A stretch of 64,000 nucleotides of DNA from Microbacterium sp. CFH 31415 (GTDB lineage: Bacteria; Actinomycetota; Actinomycetes; Actinomycetales; Microbacteriaceae). The translations under genes were made by a program, and so were the position numbers. Below, piece by piece: positions 44,681 to 54,241 of the stretch. Numbering within the stretch: position 1 is the stretch's first letter; every line of letters begins with the position of its first letter. The stretch covers positions 124,001 to 188,000 of the forward strand of contig NZ_JAKYXC010000003.1 in the NCBI RefSeq assembly GCF_022538185.1. The letters run 5' to 3'. The notes under the pieces were generated by a model that worked only from the letters and a program-made list of their open reading frames with translations, was not told where the DNA came from and searched no databases.

Positions 44681-47383
44681 TTGGCAGAAGGCAAGAAGCT
44701 CGTCATCGTCGAGTCTCCGACGAAGATGAAGTCGATCCAGGGTTACCTCGGCGATGGTTACGAGGTGCTCAGCTCGGTCGGGCACATCCGCGATCTCGCG
44801 GACAAGAAGGACATCCCGGCCGACAAGAAGCAGGCGTACGGCAAGTACTCCATCGACGTCGACAACGGCTTCGACCCCTATTACGTCGAGAGCGATCGGG
44901 GACGCAAGACGGTCGCCGAGCTCAAGCGCGCGCTGAAGGGGGCGGACGAGCTCCTGCTCGCCACCGATGAAGACCGCGAGGGCGAAGCCATCGCGTGGCA
45001 CCTGCTCGAGACCTTGAAGCCGAAGGTCCCGGTCAAGCGCATGGTCTTCCACGAGATCACCAAGGACGCGATCCAGGCCGCGGTGCAGAACACCCGCGAG
45101 CTCGATCTCGCGCTCGTCGACGCGCAGGAGACCCGGCGCATCCTCGACCGTCTCTACGGCTGGGACGTCAGCCCCGTGCTCTGGTTCAAGGTGCAGCAGG
45201 GGACATCCGCCGGACGCGTGCAGTCCGCCGCGACCCGCATGGTCGTCGAGCGTGAGCGCGAGCGGATGGCGTTCGTCTCGGCCTCCTACTGGGACATCGA
45301 GACGCAGGCCATGAAGGACGCAGAGTCCTTCGCCGCTCGCCTCGCCCGCGTCGATGGCGCCGGCCTCGCGCGCGGCACCGACTTCGACGACCGCGGCCAG
45401 CTGAAGAAGGCCGTCGTCGTCCTCGATGAGGAGGCCGCCCGTGAGCTCGCCGCCGCGATCGAGGCCGCGGCCGAGGCATCCGTCTCCGCTGTCGAGGCCA
45501 AGCCGGGCACCCGCAGCCCGCGGGCGCCCTTCACCACGTCGACCCTCCAGCAGGAGGCCGGCCGGAAGCTCTCGATGAGCGCCAAGCACGCGATGAGCGT
45601 CGCCCAGCGTCTCTACGAGAAGGGCTTCATCACCTATATGCGCACCGACTCGACGGCGCTCAGCACGCAGGCCGTGCAGGCGGCGCGCGAGCAGGCCGTC
45701 GCGATGTACGGCGAGAAGGCCGTGCCGCTCAACCCGCGGACCTACGCGAGCAAGAGCAAGAACGCGCAGGAGGCCCACGAGGCGATCCGCCCCTCGGGCG
45801 ACACCTTCCGCACACCTGCGTCCGTCGCCTCCGAGCTCGACCGCGACGAGCTGCGCCTGTACGACCTCATCTGGAAGCGCACCATGGCCAGCCAGATGTC
45901 GGATGCGAAGTACGAGACCACCACGGTCACGCTCGCCGTCGACGCCGGCGGACGCCGTGCCGAGTTCACGGCGTCGGGCACGGTGTACACCTTCAAGGGC
46001 TTCCTCGAGGCGTACGAAGAGGGCAAGGACGAGAAGCGCGGCGATGCCGACAAGGCCGACGACCAGGCGCTGCCTGCGCTCGCGGTCGGCGACGTGCTGC
46101 GCCTGAAGGACGTCGAACCCAAGGGCCACTCCACCAGCCCCAAGCCCCGCTACACCGAGGCGAGCCTCGTCAAGGCACTCGAGGAGAAGGGGATCGGCCG
46201 TCCCTCGACGTTCGCGAGCATCATCGACGTGATCCTCAACCGCGGCTACGTCACCAAGCGCGGCCAGGCGCTGATCCCGAGCTGGCTGGCGTTCAGCGTC
46301 GTGCGGCTGCTCGAGCAGCACTTCGCCGACCTCGTCGACTACGACTTCACCGCGGCCCTGGAAGACGACCTCGACGCCATCGCCCGCGGCGAGCAGAAGC
46401 GTGAGGACTGGCTGAAGCAGTTCTACTTCGGCTCGGAAGAGCAGGTCGGTCTGCGCAACATCGTCGACAACCTCGGCGAGATCGACGCGCGCGCCCTCAA
46501 CTCCACGCCCATCGGCGACGTGGCCACGCTCCGCTTCGGCAAGTACGGTCCGTACCTCGAGGTCGCCAACGCCGAGGAGCCCGACGGCGAACCCCGTCGC
46601 GTCAACATCCCCGAAGACCTCGCGCCCGACGAGCTCACACCCGTCAAGGCACAGGAGCTCATCGACGCCCCCGTGGCGGGCGACCGCGTGCTCGGTGAGA
46701 ACCCCGCGAACGGCAAGCTCGTCATCGTGAAGGACGGACGCTTCGGCCCGTACGTGCAGGAGGCCGACCCGCCCGCGGCGGAGGAGGTCGACGAGGCCAC
46801 CGGCGAGATCGTCGAGGCGCCCGAGCCCGAGCCGGCACCGAAGAAGCGCGGCGCGAAGAAGGAGGCGGCGCCCAAACCGCGCACGGCCTCGCTGTTCAAG
46901 TCGATGTCGGTCGACACGATCGACCTGGAGACCGCGCTGCGCCTGCTCGAGCTGCCGCGCGTCGTCGGCGTCGACCCCGAGTCCGGGGCCGAGATCACCG
47001 CCCAGAACGGCCGCTACGGCCCGTACCTCAAGAAGGGCACCGACTCGCGGACGCTGCAGAGCGAGCAGCAGATCTTCGACATCACTCTCGACGAGGCGCT
47101 CGCCGTCTACGCGCAGCCGAAGTACGGCTCCCGCGGCGCGAGCAGCGCACTGAAGGAGTTCGAGAACGACCCGGTCAGCGAGAAGCCGATCAAGGTCAAG
47201 GACGGCCGATTCGGCCCGTACGTCACCGACGGCGTGACGAACGTCACCATTCCGCGCGGCCAGACGCCCGACGACATCACCTACGAGATCGCCGTGCAGA
47301 TGCTCGCCGACAAGCGCGCGAAGGGACCGGCGCCCAAGCGCGCGACCCGCAAGGCGACCAAGAAGGCCCCGGCGAAGAAGTGA
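44681..47383 (+). CDS. topA: DNA topoisomerase I
   Basis: A 900-residue type IA topoisomerase removing negative supercoils. TOPRIM start KKLVIVESPTKMKSIQGYLG; ATDEDREGEAIAW holds the DxD; active Tyr in GFITYMRTDST. The C-terminal half has four repeats of the FGPY type (FGKYGPYLEV, DGRFGPYVQE, NGRYGPYLKK, DGRFGPYVTD) instead of zinc fingers and a Lys-rich tail, as usual in actinobacteria. The start is a TTG with GAAAGGA 9 bases before; an ATG ten codons upstream is less likely. Overlaps tmk (GTGA). Confidence 0.96.
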   Translation: MAEGKKLVIVESPTKMKSIQGYLGDGYEVLSSVGHIRDLADKKDIPADKKQAYGKYSIDVDNGFDPYYVESDRGRKTVAELKRALKGADELLLATDEDREGEAIAWHLLETLKPKVPVKRMVFHEITKDAIQAAVQNTRELDLALVDAQETRRILDRLYGWDVSPVLWFKVQQGTSAGRVQSAATRMVVERERERMAFVSASYWDIETQAMKDAESFAARLARVDGAGLARGTDFDDRGQLKKAVVVLDEEAARELAAAIEAAAEASVSAVEAKPGTRSPRAPFTTSTLQQEAGRKLSMSAKHAMSVAQRLYEKGFITYMRTDSTALSTQAVQAAREQAVAMYGEKAVPLNPRTYASKSKNAQEAHEAIRPSGDTFRTPASVASELDRDELRLYDLIWKRTMASQMSDAKYETTTVTLAVDAGGRRAEFTASGTVYTFKGFLEAYEEGKDEKRGDADKADDQALPALAVGDVLRLKDVEPKGHSTSPKPRYTEASLVKALEEKGIGRPSTFASIIDVILNRGYVTKRGQALIPSWLAFSVVRLLEQHFADLVDYDFTAALEDDLDAIARGEQKREDWLKQFYFGSEEQVGLRNIVDNLGEIDARALNSTPIGDVATLRFGKYGPYLEVANAEEPDGEPRRVNIPEDLAPDELTPVKAQELIDAPVAGDRVLGENPANGKLVIVKDGRFGPYVQEADPPAAEEVDEATGEIVEAPEPEPAPKKRGAKKEAAPKPRTASLFKSMSVDTIDLETALRLLELPRVVGVDPESGAEITAQNGRYGPYLKKGTDSRTLQSEQQIFDITLDEALAVYAQPKYGSRGASSALKEFENDPVSEKPIKVKDGRFGPYVTDGVTNVTIPRGQTPDDITYEIAVQMLADKRAKGPAPKRATRKATKKAPAKK

Positions 47384-48015
47384 CCGCTGCAGGGCACCCC
47401 GGACTCTTCATCACGTTCGAGGGCGGGGACGGCGCGGGCAAGACCACGCAGGCGTCGCTGCTGGAGAAGTGGCTGACGGATGCCGGGCACGCGGTCGTGC
47501 GCACGCGCGAACCGGGAGGAACCGAGGTCGGCACGCTCATCCGCGACATCGTGCTCCACCACCGGGGCGAGGTCGCGCCGCGCGCCGAGGCGCTCCTCTA
47601 CGCCGCCGACCGCGCGCATCACGTCGAGACCGTCGTGCGCCCCGCACTCGAGCGCGGCGACGTCGTCATCCAGGACCGCTACCTCGACTCGTCCATCGCC
47701 TACCAGGGCGCCGGCCGGGTGCTCGGCCGCGACGAGGTGCGCGACCTCTCGCTGTGGGCGACGGCGGGCCTGCTTCCCGACCTCACCGTGCTCCTCGATC
47801 TTGACCCCATGGTCGCCCGGCAGCGCCTCGACGCCGACGACAAGCCCTTCGACCGGCTGGAGGCGGAGCGCGAGACCTTCCACGTGCGCGTGCGCGAAGA
47901 GTTCCTCGCCCTCGCGGCCGCCGAGCCCGGCCGGTTCCTCGTGCTCGACGCGACGCTCCCGGCCGCCGAGCTGACGGCGGCCGTGCGCGACCGCGTCGCC
48001 GGACTCCTGGGCTGA
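47380..48015 (+). CDS. tmk: Thymidylate kinase
   Basis: A 211-residue dTMP kinase. P-loop FEGGDGAGKTTQ (about 11-22), DR-type motif REPGGTEVG, and QDRYLDSSIAYQGAGR. It makes dTDP and works downstream of thymidine kinase (25864) and thymidylate synthase. GTG start overlaps the topA stop by 4 bases, so the two are coupled. Confidence 0.97.
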   Translation: MTAAGHPGLFITFEGGDGAGKTTQASLLEKWLTDAGHAVVRTREPGGTEVGTLIRDIVLHHRGEVAPRAEALLYAADRAHHVETVVRPALERGDVVIQDRYLDSSIAYQGAGRVLGRDEVRDLSLWATAGLLPDLTVLLDLDPMVARQRLDADDKPFDRLEAERETFHVRVREEFLALAAAEPGRFLVLDATLPAAELTAAVRDRVAGLLG

Positions 48016-48051
48016 CCGGGCTGGCCGGGCGGCACCGTCGTTCCCCGCTAC

Positions 48052-48064
48052 TAGGCTGACGAGC
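48052..48064 (+). promoter_or_regulatory. Leaderless promoter of holB
   Basis: TAGGCT at 48052-48057, 7 bases before the ATG at 48065. Confidence 0.5.
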
Positions 48065-49240
48065 ATGGAATCCACAGCGGGCACGGCGCCCTCGAGCGCC
48101 CTCGCGGAGGTTCCCTGGGGAGCCGTCTGGGGGCAGGACGCCGCGGTCGAGACGCTGAAGGAAGCGGCATCCGACCCCGCCTCGCTCACCCACGCCTGGC
48201 TGATCACCGGCCCGCCCGGCTCGGGCCGTTCGACGCTCGCCTACGCGTTCGCCGCGGTTCTCATCGCCGAGCCCGGCGATGAGAACGCGATGCGCCAGGT
48301 GCTCGCCGGCACCCACCCCGATCTCACGGCGCTGCGCACCGAGGGCGTGATCATCTCGATCAAGGACGCCCGCGCGCTCGTTGAGCGGTCGTACTTCTCG
48401 CCCTCGCTCGGCCGCTACCGCGTGATCGTGATGGAAGACGCCGACCGCATGGCCGAACGCACCTCGAACGTGCTGCTCAAGGCGCTCGAAGAGCCGCCCG
48501 AGCGCACCGTGTGGGTGCTCTGCGCTCCGAGCGACGCCGACCTGCTGCCGACGATCCGCTCCCGCGTGCGCACGCTGCGCCTGCGCGAGCCGGGCATCTC
48601 CGATGTCGCGCGCCTCATCGTCGAGCGCACCGGAGTCGACAGCGCGACCGCCGAGCAGTCCGCGCGGCACGCGCAGCGTCACATCGGCATGGCGCAGCGA
48701 TTGGCGACGGATGCCGCGGCCCGCGCCCGCCGCGACGATACGCTGCGTGCCGTCCTGCACGTGCGCGGAGTCGGCGACGCGGTCGAGGTCGCCGGCCGCA
48801 TCGTGCAGGCGGCGACCGAAGACGCCAAGGCCCTCACCGCCGAGCGCGACGAGGCCGAGCGCACCGCGCTGCTGCGCACGCTCGGCATCGCCGAGGGCGC
48901 CGCCGTGCCGCCGGCCGTCCGCTCGCAGCTCTCGGCGCTCGAAGACGACCAGAAGCGCCGGGCGACGCGCAGTCTGCGCGACGGCATCGACCGGGTGCTC
49001 ACCGACCTCGAGTCGATGTTCCGCGACGTGCTGATGCTGCAGTTCGGGCGCGACGCCGACCTCATCAACCGCGAGCTCGAGCCCGACCTGCGGTCGCTCG
49101 CGGGCGCCTGGTCCGTCGACCGCACGCTCACGGTCGTCGACCGCATCGGCGTGACGCGCGAGAACGTCGAGCTCAACGCCGCGCCCACGCTCGCCCTCGA
49201 GAGCATGCTCGTGACTGTCGCGAGCGGAAGGACTCCGTGA
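48065..49240 (+). CDS. holB: DNA polymerase III delta' subunit
   Basis: A 391-residue clamp-loader subunit. WGQDAAVETLKEA, the Walker A position reads GPPGSGRST (about 49-57) with Arg in place of the catalytic Lys, and the zinc cysteines are absent; both fit a non-hydrolysing delta' subunit. VIVMEDADRMAERTSNVLLKALEEPP and SRVRTLRLR are conserved. It pairs with DnaX. The end overlaps the next gene as GTGA. Confidence 0.93.
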   Translation: MESTAGTAPSSALAEVPWGAVWGQDAAVETLKEAASDPASLTHAWLITGPPGSGRSTLAYAFAAVLIAEPGDENAMRQVLAGTHPDLTALRTEGVIISIKDARALVERSYFSPSLGRYRVIVMEDADRMAERTSNVLLKALEEPPERTVWVLCAPSDADLLPTIRSRVRTLRLREPGISDVARLIVERTGVDSATAEQSARHAQRHIGMAQRLATDAAARARRDDTLRAVLHVRGVGDAVEVAGRIVQAATEDAKALTAERDEAERTALLRTLGIAEGAAVPPAVRSQLSALEDDQKRRATRSLRDGIDRVLTDLESMFRDVLMLQFGRDADLINRELEPDLRSLAGAWSVDRTLTVVDRIGVTRENVELNAAPTLALESMLVTVASGRTP

Positions 49241-50790
49241 ACACTCCGCGCCGCGCTCGCCGCGTCATCGCCATCGTCGCCGGCCTGGCGGCGGCATCAC
49301 TCGCTCTGAGCGGGTGCCTGTACACGATGATCCCCGACACCTCGGCTCCGCCGTCGACCGAGAGCCCTGCTCCCGACACCGAGGGCGTGGCAGCCGACCT
49401 CCTGCCCTATTACGGGCAGGAGCTCGACTGGAGCACGTGCGGCGACGGGTTCGACTGCACCACGGTCACCGCTCCCCTCGACTGGGAGGACCCGTCCGCC
49501 GGCGAGATCGAGCTGTCGGTCATCCGCAGCCGTGCGACCAACGGCCAGGCCATCGGCTCGCTCCTGACCAACCCGGGCGGCCCGGGCGCCAGCGGCGTCG
49601 GCCTCATCCGCGACTCGCTCGCCTACGCCGTCGGCGAGCCGGTGCGCGAGCAGTTCGACGTCATCGGCTTCGACCCGCGCGGCGTGGGAGAGTCCACCGC
49701 GGTCCGCTGCTTCGACGCTCCCGAGATGGACGCGTACCTGTTCGACATCCCCGAGAACGGGCGGGGGACGGATGCCTGGGCCGAAGAGCTGCGCGAGCGG
49801 CATGCGGCCTTCGCCGAGGCGTGCGACGCCAACAGTGACGGCATCATCCCGTTCATCACGACCGAGAACAGCGCGCGCGACATGGACCTGCTGCGCGCGG
49901 TCCTCGGCGACCGCGAGCTGAACTACCTCGGCTACAGCTACGGCACCTTCCTGGGCGCGACCTACGCGAAGCTGTTCCCCGAGAAGGTGGGCCGTCTCGT
50001 GCTCGACGGCGCGGTCGATCCGGCGATCTCGAACCTCGAGGTCGACATCGTGCAGGGGATCGGCTTCGAGTCGGCACTGCGGGCATACATGGCAGACTGC
50101 CTCGAGGGCAGCGACTGCCCGTTCCGGGGCACCGTCGACGGGGCGATGGCCGATCTCGGCACGCTGCTCGCCGGGGTCGATCGCGACCCGCTCCCGGCGG
50201 CCGATGGCCGCGAGCTCGGCGCCGACTCCCTGATGACCGGCATCGTCGCGGCGCTCTATGCCGAGGAGAGCTGGCCGTATCTGTCGCTCGCCCTGCAGGG
50301 TGCGCTCGAGGGCGACCCCGAGACCGCATTCCTCCTCGCCGACTTCTACTACGACCGTGAGGGCGGCGAGTACCTGAGCAACCAGACCGAGGCGTTCCGC
50401 ACGTACAACTGCATGGACTACCCCACCGAGGCGACCCCGGACGAGATCACCGCGGCCCGCGCGCGGCTCGCCGAGGAGGCCCCCACGGTCGCGCCGTACT
50501 GGTTCGGCGCGAACCCGTGCGACGACTGGCCGTACCCGCCCACGGGCGTCCGTGAGCCCATAGCCGCCGAGGGCGCCGCGCCCATCCTGGTGATCGGCAC
50601 CACGAACGACCCCGCCACGCCCTACGAGTGGTCGGTGTCGCTGGCCGACCAGCTGGCGTCCGGCGTGCTCATCACCCGCGAGGGCGAGGGTCACACGGGG
50701 TACAACAAGGGCAACGCCTGCGTCGACGAGGCCGTCGAGGCGTACCTGCTCGAGGGCACGGTCCCGCAGGGCGACGTCACCTGCGACTGA
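49237..50790 (+). CDS. Alpha/beta-hydrolase lipoprotein, tripeptidyl aminopeptidase (TAP)-like
   Basis: A 517-residue exported hydrolase. Lipobox SLALSGC (Cys near 27) predicts a lipoprotein. The oxyanion region is LLTNPGGPGASGVG, the nucleophile elbow GYSYGTFLG, and the TAP-like C-terminal domain has Asp in TTNDPATPYEW and His in GEGHTGY. The family releases peptides from N-termini; close relatives are Streptomyces SlpD/SlpE-type proteases. GTG at 49237 overlaps the holB stop; the longer open frame upstream lies inside holB. Confidence 0.92.
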   Translation: MNTPRRARRVIAIVAGLAAASLALSGCLYTMIPDTSAPPSTESPAPDTEGVAADLLPYYGQELDWSTCGDGFDCTTVTAPLDWEDPSAGEIELSVIRSRATNGQAIGSLLTNPGGPGASGVGLIRDSLAYAVGEPVREQFDVIGFDPRGVGESTAVRCFDAPEMDAYLFDIPENGRGTDAWAEELRERHAAFAEACDANSDGIIPFITTENSARDMDLLRAVLGDRELNYLGYSYGTFLGATYAKLFPEKVGRLVLDGAVDPAISNLEVDIVQGIGFESALRAYMADCLEGSDCPFRGTVDGAMADLGTLLAGVDRDPLPAADGRELGADSLMTGIVAALYAEESWPYLSLALQGALEGDPETAFLLADFYYDREGGEYLSNQTEAFRTYNCMDYPTEATPDEITAARARLAEEAPTVAPYWFGANPCDDWPYPPTGVREPIAAEGAAPILVIGTTNDPATPYEWSVSLADQLASGVLITREGEGHTGYNKGNACVDEAVEAYLLEGTVPQGDVTCD

Positions 50791-50814
50791 CCGGGCGCCC
50801 CGGCATCCGCTCGG

Positions 50815-51474
50815 CTATCGGCGCAGCACTCGGCGGGCCAGGGCATTCCCCAGGAACTGCACGCCCTGCACGATGATAATGATGACCACCACGGCAGCCC
50901 ACGTGACCCACGGGTTGAACTGCTTGAAGCCGTAGACGATCGCGAAGTCGCCGAGCCCGCCGGCCGCGACCGCGCCCGCCATCGCCGTCATGTCGACGAG
51001 GGCCACCACGATGAACGTGTAGCCGAGGATGAGCGGCCCCAGCGACTCACGCGGAATGAGCCGGAAGAGGATCCGCGACCGGCTGGCACCCGCTGCGCGG
51101 GCGGCCTCGATCACACCGGGACGCACGGTGAGCAGGTTCTGCTCGACGATGCGGCTGATGGCGAAGAGCGACGCGATCGAGATCACGAAAACGCCGAAGT
51201 TGGTGCCGATCCCGGGGATGCCGACGCTGCGGGCGAGCGGCTGCAGCGCTGTGAGCAGGATCACGAATGGGATCGGGCGGACCGTGTTGACGATCACGTT
51301 CAGGGTGCCGAACACGGCGCGGTTCGGGAACAGGCTGCCCGCACGGGTGGCGTAGAGGGCGACGCCGAGCACGAGACCGCCGAAGCCGCCCAGCACGAGG
51401 CTGACGGTGACCATGTACAGCGTCTCGGCGGTGGCCGCCCAGAGTTCGGGGAGGAGGTCGATGAGCCTATCCAC
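50815..51474 (-). CDS. metI: Methionine ABC transporter permease
   Basis: A 219-residue MetI permease with five helices. It has the BPD-type loop ARAAGASRSRILFRLIPRESLGPL that docks the ATPase (about 125-148). GTG start at 51474 overlaps the metN stop by 8 bases. It imports D/L-methionine with MetN and MetQ. Confidence 0.95.
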   Translation of the reverse strand: MDRLIDLLPELWAATAETLYMVTVSLVLGGFGGLVLGVALYATRAGSLFPNRAVFGTLNVIVNTVRPIPFVILLTALQPLARSVGIPGIGTNFGVFVISIASLFAISRIVEQNLLTVRPGVIEAARAAGASRSRILFRLIPRESLGPLILGYTFIVVALVDMTAMAGAVAAGGLGDFAIVYGFKQFNPWVTWAAVVVIIIIVQGVQFLGNALARRVLRR

Positions 51475-52504
51475 GGATGTCCTCCTCGATGAGCGGCGCG
51501 AACGCCGACGCTGCGGCGATCGCGGCGTCGACGGCTGCCGGATCCCCATCGAGCGAAAGGGTCAGATGCCCGAACACACGGCCGCGGATGTCGTTGATCC
51601 CGCCGTGGATGAGCTCGAAGCGCACACCGTGCGCGGAGAGCGCGGCGAACACGTCGGCCTGCGTGACGTCGCCGTCGCGCACGGTGAAGGTGACGATCCG
51701 GCCGGGGTGGCGGTCGCGGAGGGTACGCAGCTGCGCACCGGCGGGGACGTCCTCGATGATGCTCGAGACGAATCGGCGGGTGGAGGGATGCTGCGGCGCC
51801 GAGAGCACGTCGAAGACCTCCCCGCTCTCGATGACGCGCCCTCCTTCCATCACGACGACGCGGTCGGCGAGGGTGCGGATGACGTCCATCTCGTGCGTGA
51901 TCACGAGGATCGTGATCCCCAGCTCGCGGTTGACGCGCTGGAGGAGTCCGAGCACCTCCTGCGTCGTGTCAGGATCGAGCGCGCTCGTCGCCTCGTCGGC
52001 GAGCAGGATGCGCGGGCTCGTGGCCAGGGCGCGGGCGATGCCGACGCGCTGCTTCTGGCCGCCGGACAGCTGCTCGGGGTGATTGCGGGCCTTGTCGGCC
52101 AGGCCGACGAAGGCGAGTAGCTCGTCGACCCGCGCGGCGATCTCGGCGCGCGGCCGCCCCGCGATCTCGAGGGGGTAGGCGACATTCTTGGCGACCGTGC
52201 GGGAGTCGAAGAGGTTGAACTGCTGGAAGATCATGCCGATGTCGCCGCGGAGCTCGCGCAGTTCGCGCTCGCGCAGCCGCGTCACGTCGCGGCCGTCGAT
52301 CGTGACGGTGCCGCTCGTCGGCGTCTCGAGTGCATTCACGAGGCGGAGCACGGTGCTCTTGCCGGCGCCGGAGTAGCCGATGATGCCGCACACCTCGCCC
52401 GCGGCGACCTCGAGGTCGACGGCGTCGACGGCGGTCACCGGTGGCGCGTCCTTGGCCGGGGGCGGGAAGGTCTTGGAGACGCCGCTCAGTCGGATGAGGC
52501 TCAT
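51467..52504 (-). CDS. metN: Methionine ABC transporter ATP-binding protein
   Basis: A 345-residue MetN: Walker A GYSGAGKST (about 43-51), signature LSGGQKQR, Walker B ILLADEATSALD, then a C-terminal NIL domain (about 250-340) that senses methionine and inhibits transport. ATG at 52504 with AGGAAGAACC upstream; the longer frame start is rejected. Confidence 0.97.
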   Translation of the reverse strand: MSLIRLSGVSKTFPPPAKDAPPVTAVDAVDLEVAAGEVCGIIGYSGAGKSTVLRLVNALETPTSGTVTIDGRDVTRLRERELRELRGDIGMIFQQFNLFDSRTVAKNVAYPLEIAGRPRAEIAARVDELLAFVGLADKARNHPEQLSGGQKQRVGIARALATSPRILLADEATSALDPDTTQEVLGLLQRVNRELGITILVITHEMDVIRTLADRVVVMEGGRVIESGEVFDVLSAPQHPSTRRFVSSIIEDVPAGAQLRTLRDRHPGRIVTFTVRDGDVTQADVFAALSAHGVRFELIHGGINDIRGRVFGHLTLSLDGDPAAVDAAIAAASAFAPLIEEDIRG

Positions 52505-52569
52505 GGTTCTTCCTGGAGACGTGCGTGTGCGGCCCGCTCGCATCGAACGGGCCGCACGACGCGACGGGC

Positions 52570-53469
52570 CTACTGGTTGGCGCGGATGTCTTCCTCGACG
52601 TCGCGGAGCGACGTCACGAGGTCCTCGGCGGGGGTGTCGAGCAGCACCGCGGTGCCGCCTGAGGCCTCCTGCACCCCGTCGAGCACGTCCTGCGTGGTCT
52701 GGTAGATCTCGACGAGCTTGAGATAGGTCGGGTTGTCGGCGTCCTCGGCCCGCGCGGCGAAGATGTTGACGTAGGGGAGGGCATTCGGGTCGGACGGGTC
52801 GTCGACCGCGATCGCGTCCTCGAAGCTGAGGCCGGCGTCGCCGACGAAGTCGTTGTTGATGATCGCCGCGGCGACGTCGGGCAGCGACGTGGCCGTGAGG
52901 GCGGCGTCCAGCGCCTCGACCTTCACCTTCGACGACGGCTCGACGTCGGCGACGGTCGAGAAGATCGATCCGCCGTCCTTCAGCTCGATGAGACCGGCCG
53001 ACTGCAGCACGAGCAGGCCGCGGGCCTGGTTGCTCTCGTCGTTGGGCACAGCCACCGTGGCGCCTGCGGGGATGTCCTCGACCGAGTCGTACTGCGACGA
53101 ATACAGGCCGAGCGGGTAGATGGCCGTGGCGCCGATGGGCTGCAGATCGTCGTCGCCGGCCACGTTGTAGGTCGCGAGGTAGATCACGTGCTGGAACTGG
53201 TTGAGGTCCAGCTCCCCGGCAGAGAGCGCGGGGTTCGGCTGCGTGTACTCGCTGAAGTCGACGAGCTCGATCGCGATGCCCTCGGCGGCCGCCGCCTCCT
53301 TGTACGTCTCCCAGTAGGGGTCGCCGGCGCCCACGACCCCGATGCGGACGACCTCGTCGGTGCCCGCGTCACCTGCGCCACCCGTCTCGGCGCTCGCGCC
53401 GGCGCAGCCGGCGAGGAGGAGGGCGAGAGGCAGGGCCGCGGCGGCTGCGATCGTGATCTTCTTGGACAT
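52570..53469 (-). CDS. metQ: Methionine-binding lipoprotein
   Basis: A 299-residue NlpA-family lipoprotein. Signal peptide with lipobox LLLAGC (Cys near 22), then VRIGVVGAGDPYWETYKEAAAAEGI, the ligand loop, and LDLNQFQHVIYL. It delivers methionine to MetNI. First gene of the reverse metQNI operon. I did not find an S-box or SAM-IV core in its leader. Confidence 0.96.
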   Translation of the reverse strand: MSKKITIAAAAALPLALLLAGCAGASAETGGAGDAGTDEVVRIGVVGAGDPYWETYKEAAAAEGIAIELVDFSEYTQPNPALSAGELDLNQFQHVIYLATYNVAGDDDLQPIGATAIYPLGLYSSQYDSVEDIPAGATVAVPNDESNQARGLLVLQSAGLIELKDGGSIFSTVADVEPSSKVKVEALDAALTATSLPDVAAAIINNDFVGDAGLSFEDAIAVDDPSDPNALPYVNIFAARAEDADNPTYLKLVEIYQTTQDVLDGVQEASGGTAVLLDTPAEDLVTSLRDVEEDIRANQ

Positions 53470-53614
53470 GTCTGCTCCTGTGCGTCAAGGCCGCGACGGG
53501 GGTGGACCACAAGCACGATCGGCGGACCGCGCTCGCTGCGTCGCGGTACGCCATCGACGGTACGTCGGGCTCCATCGGGCGCCGAATCGCGTCGTAACAC
53601 GTCGACACCCGCCG

Positions 53615-53645
53615 GCCGGGGGCGTGTTCGCGAGCGCCCCCCGGC
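53615..53645. other. GC-rich hairpin between metQ and tRNA-Thr
   Basis: GCCGGGGGCG (53615-53624) pairs with CGCCCCCCGGC (53635-53645), with one bulged C and a 10-base loop. It would lie in the metQ leader or end the leftward read of the tRNA region. The rest of 53470-53686 shows no gene. Confidence 0.45.
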
Positions 53646-53650
53646 TCCTG

Positions 53651-53656
53651 TAAGAT
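53651..53656 (+). promoter_or_regulatory. -10 box of tRNA-Thr
   Basis: TAAGAT, 30 bases before the tRNA 5' end. Confidence 0.5.
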
Positions 53657-53686
53657 CGTTGATCGTGCATCGCGCAAGCGAAGCGC

Positions 53687-53759
53687 GCCACCTTAGCTCA
53701 GTCGGCAGAGCGATTCACTCGTAATGAATAGGTCAAGGGTTCGATTCCCTTAGGTGGCT
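53687..53759 (+). tRNA. tRNA-Thr(CGT)
   Basis: Cloverleaf with acceptor GCCACCT/AGGTGGC, D-arm TAGCTCAGTCGGCAGAGC, anticodon stem ATTCA/TGAAT around CTCGTAA (anticodon CGT) and T-arm AGGGTTCGATTCCCT. Discriminator T; CCA is not encoded. Confidence 0.95.
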
Positions 53760-53769
53760 CACACGGGAG

Positions 53770-53794
53770 AGGCCCGCTTCTGGCGGGCCTTCTT
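53770..53794 (+). terminator. Rho-independent terminator after tRNA-Thr
   Basis: AGGCCCGC/GCGGGCCT stem with a 5-base loop, followed by TCTT. Confidence 0.7.
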
Positions 53795-53821
53795 CGTACC
53801 CTCACCACGCGAAGAGGACCG

Positions 53822-54217
53822 ATGGACGCCACGATCGACGCCGTCGCTGAGATCTTCTCCTGGGTGGGGTTCGGGCTGGGTGCGGTCGTGGCCGGCGTCG
53901 CGCTGGTGATGTACCTCTTCGACGGCACCTGGCTGCCCACCCGCGGCGTGCTCGACGACGGTGAGCACGGCCGCGTGGTGCGCTGGTTCGACGAGGACGG
54001 CGGCGTCAACGAGGCGCGCCTCACGCATGAGCAGGAGCGAGCGCTGGCCGGCAAGAGCATGGCCGACATCTACTACCGTCGCGGTGGCCGCGGCCGGATG
54101 CGCCTGACCCAGGGATCGCCCGCGGTCCGTGCGGTCGCCTATCTCTCGCTGGGGTTGCTCGGCCTCGGCGTCGTGGCGCTCGCGACGTCGATGATCCTGC
54201 TGTTCACACGCGGCTGA
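53822..54217 (+). CDS. Two-helix membrane protein of unknown function
   Basis: A 131-residue protein with a helix near 12-32 (VGFGLGAVVAGVALVMYLF), a hydrophilic loop (about 35-98: FDGTWLPTRG, VVRWFDEDGGVNEARLTHEQ) and a helix near 103-128. GAGGACC precedes the ATG. The WLPTRG-VVRWF pattern recurs in small actinobacterial membrane proteins; no function is known to me. Confidence 0.75.
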   Translation: MDATIDAVAEIFSWVGFGLGAVVAGVALVMYLFDGTWLPTRGVLDDGEHGRVVRWFDEDGGVNEARLTHEQERALAGKSMADIYYRRGGRGRMRLTQGSPAVRAVAYLSLGLLGLGVVALATSMILLFTRG

Positions 54218-54222
54218 GCCCA

Positions 54223-54240
54223 GGCGGCGGATCCGCCGCC
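54223..54240. terminator. Bidirectional hairpin between convergent genes
   Basis: A perfect 18-base palindrome GGCGGCGGATCCGCCGCC in the 24-base gap between the membrane protein and the DMT gene. No T-run on either side. Confidence 0.55.
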
Positions 54241-54241
54241 G

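Noticed and set aside
48511..49236. N-terminal extension of the TAP-like hydrolase
   Set aside because: It lies wholly inside holB; a signal peptide and lipobox begin at 49237.
53470..53650. SAM riboswitch in front of metQ
   Set aside because: I could not align any known SAM-class core by eye; only a GC-rich hairpin is visible.
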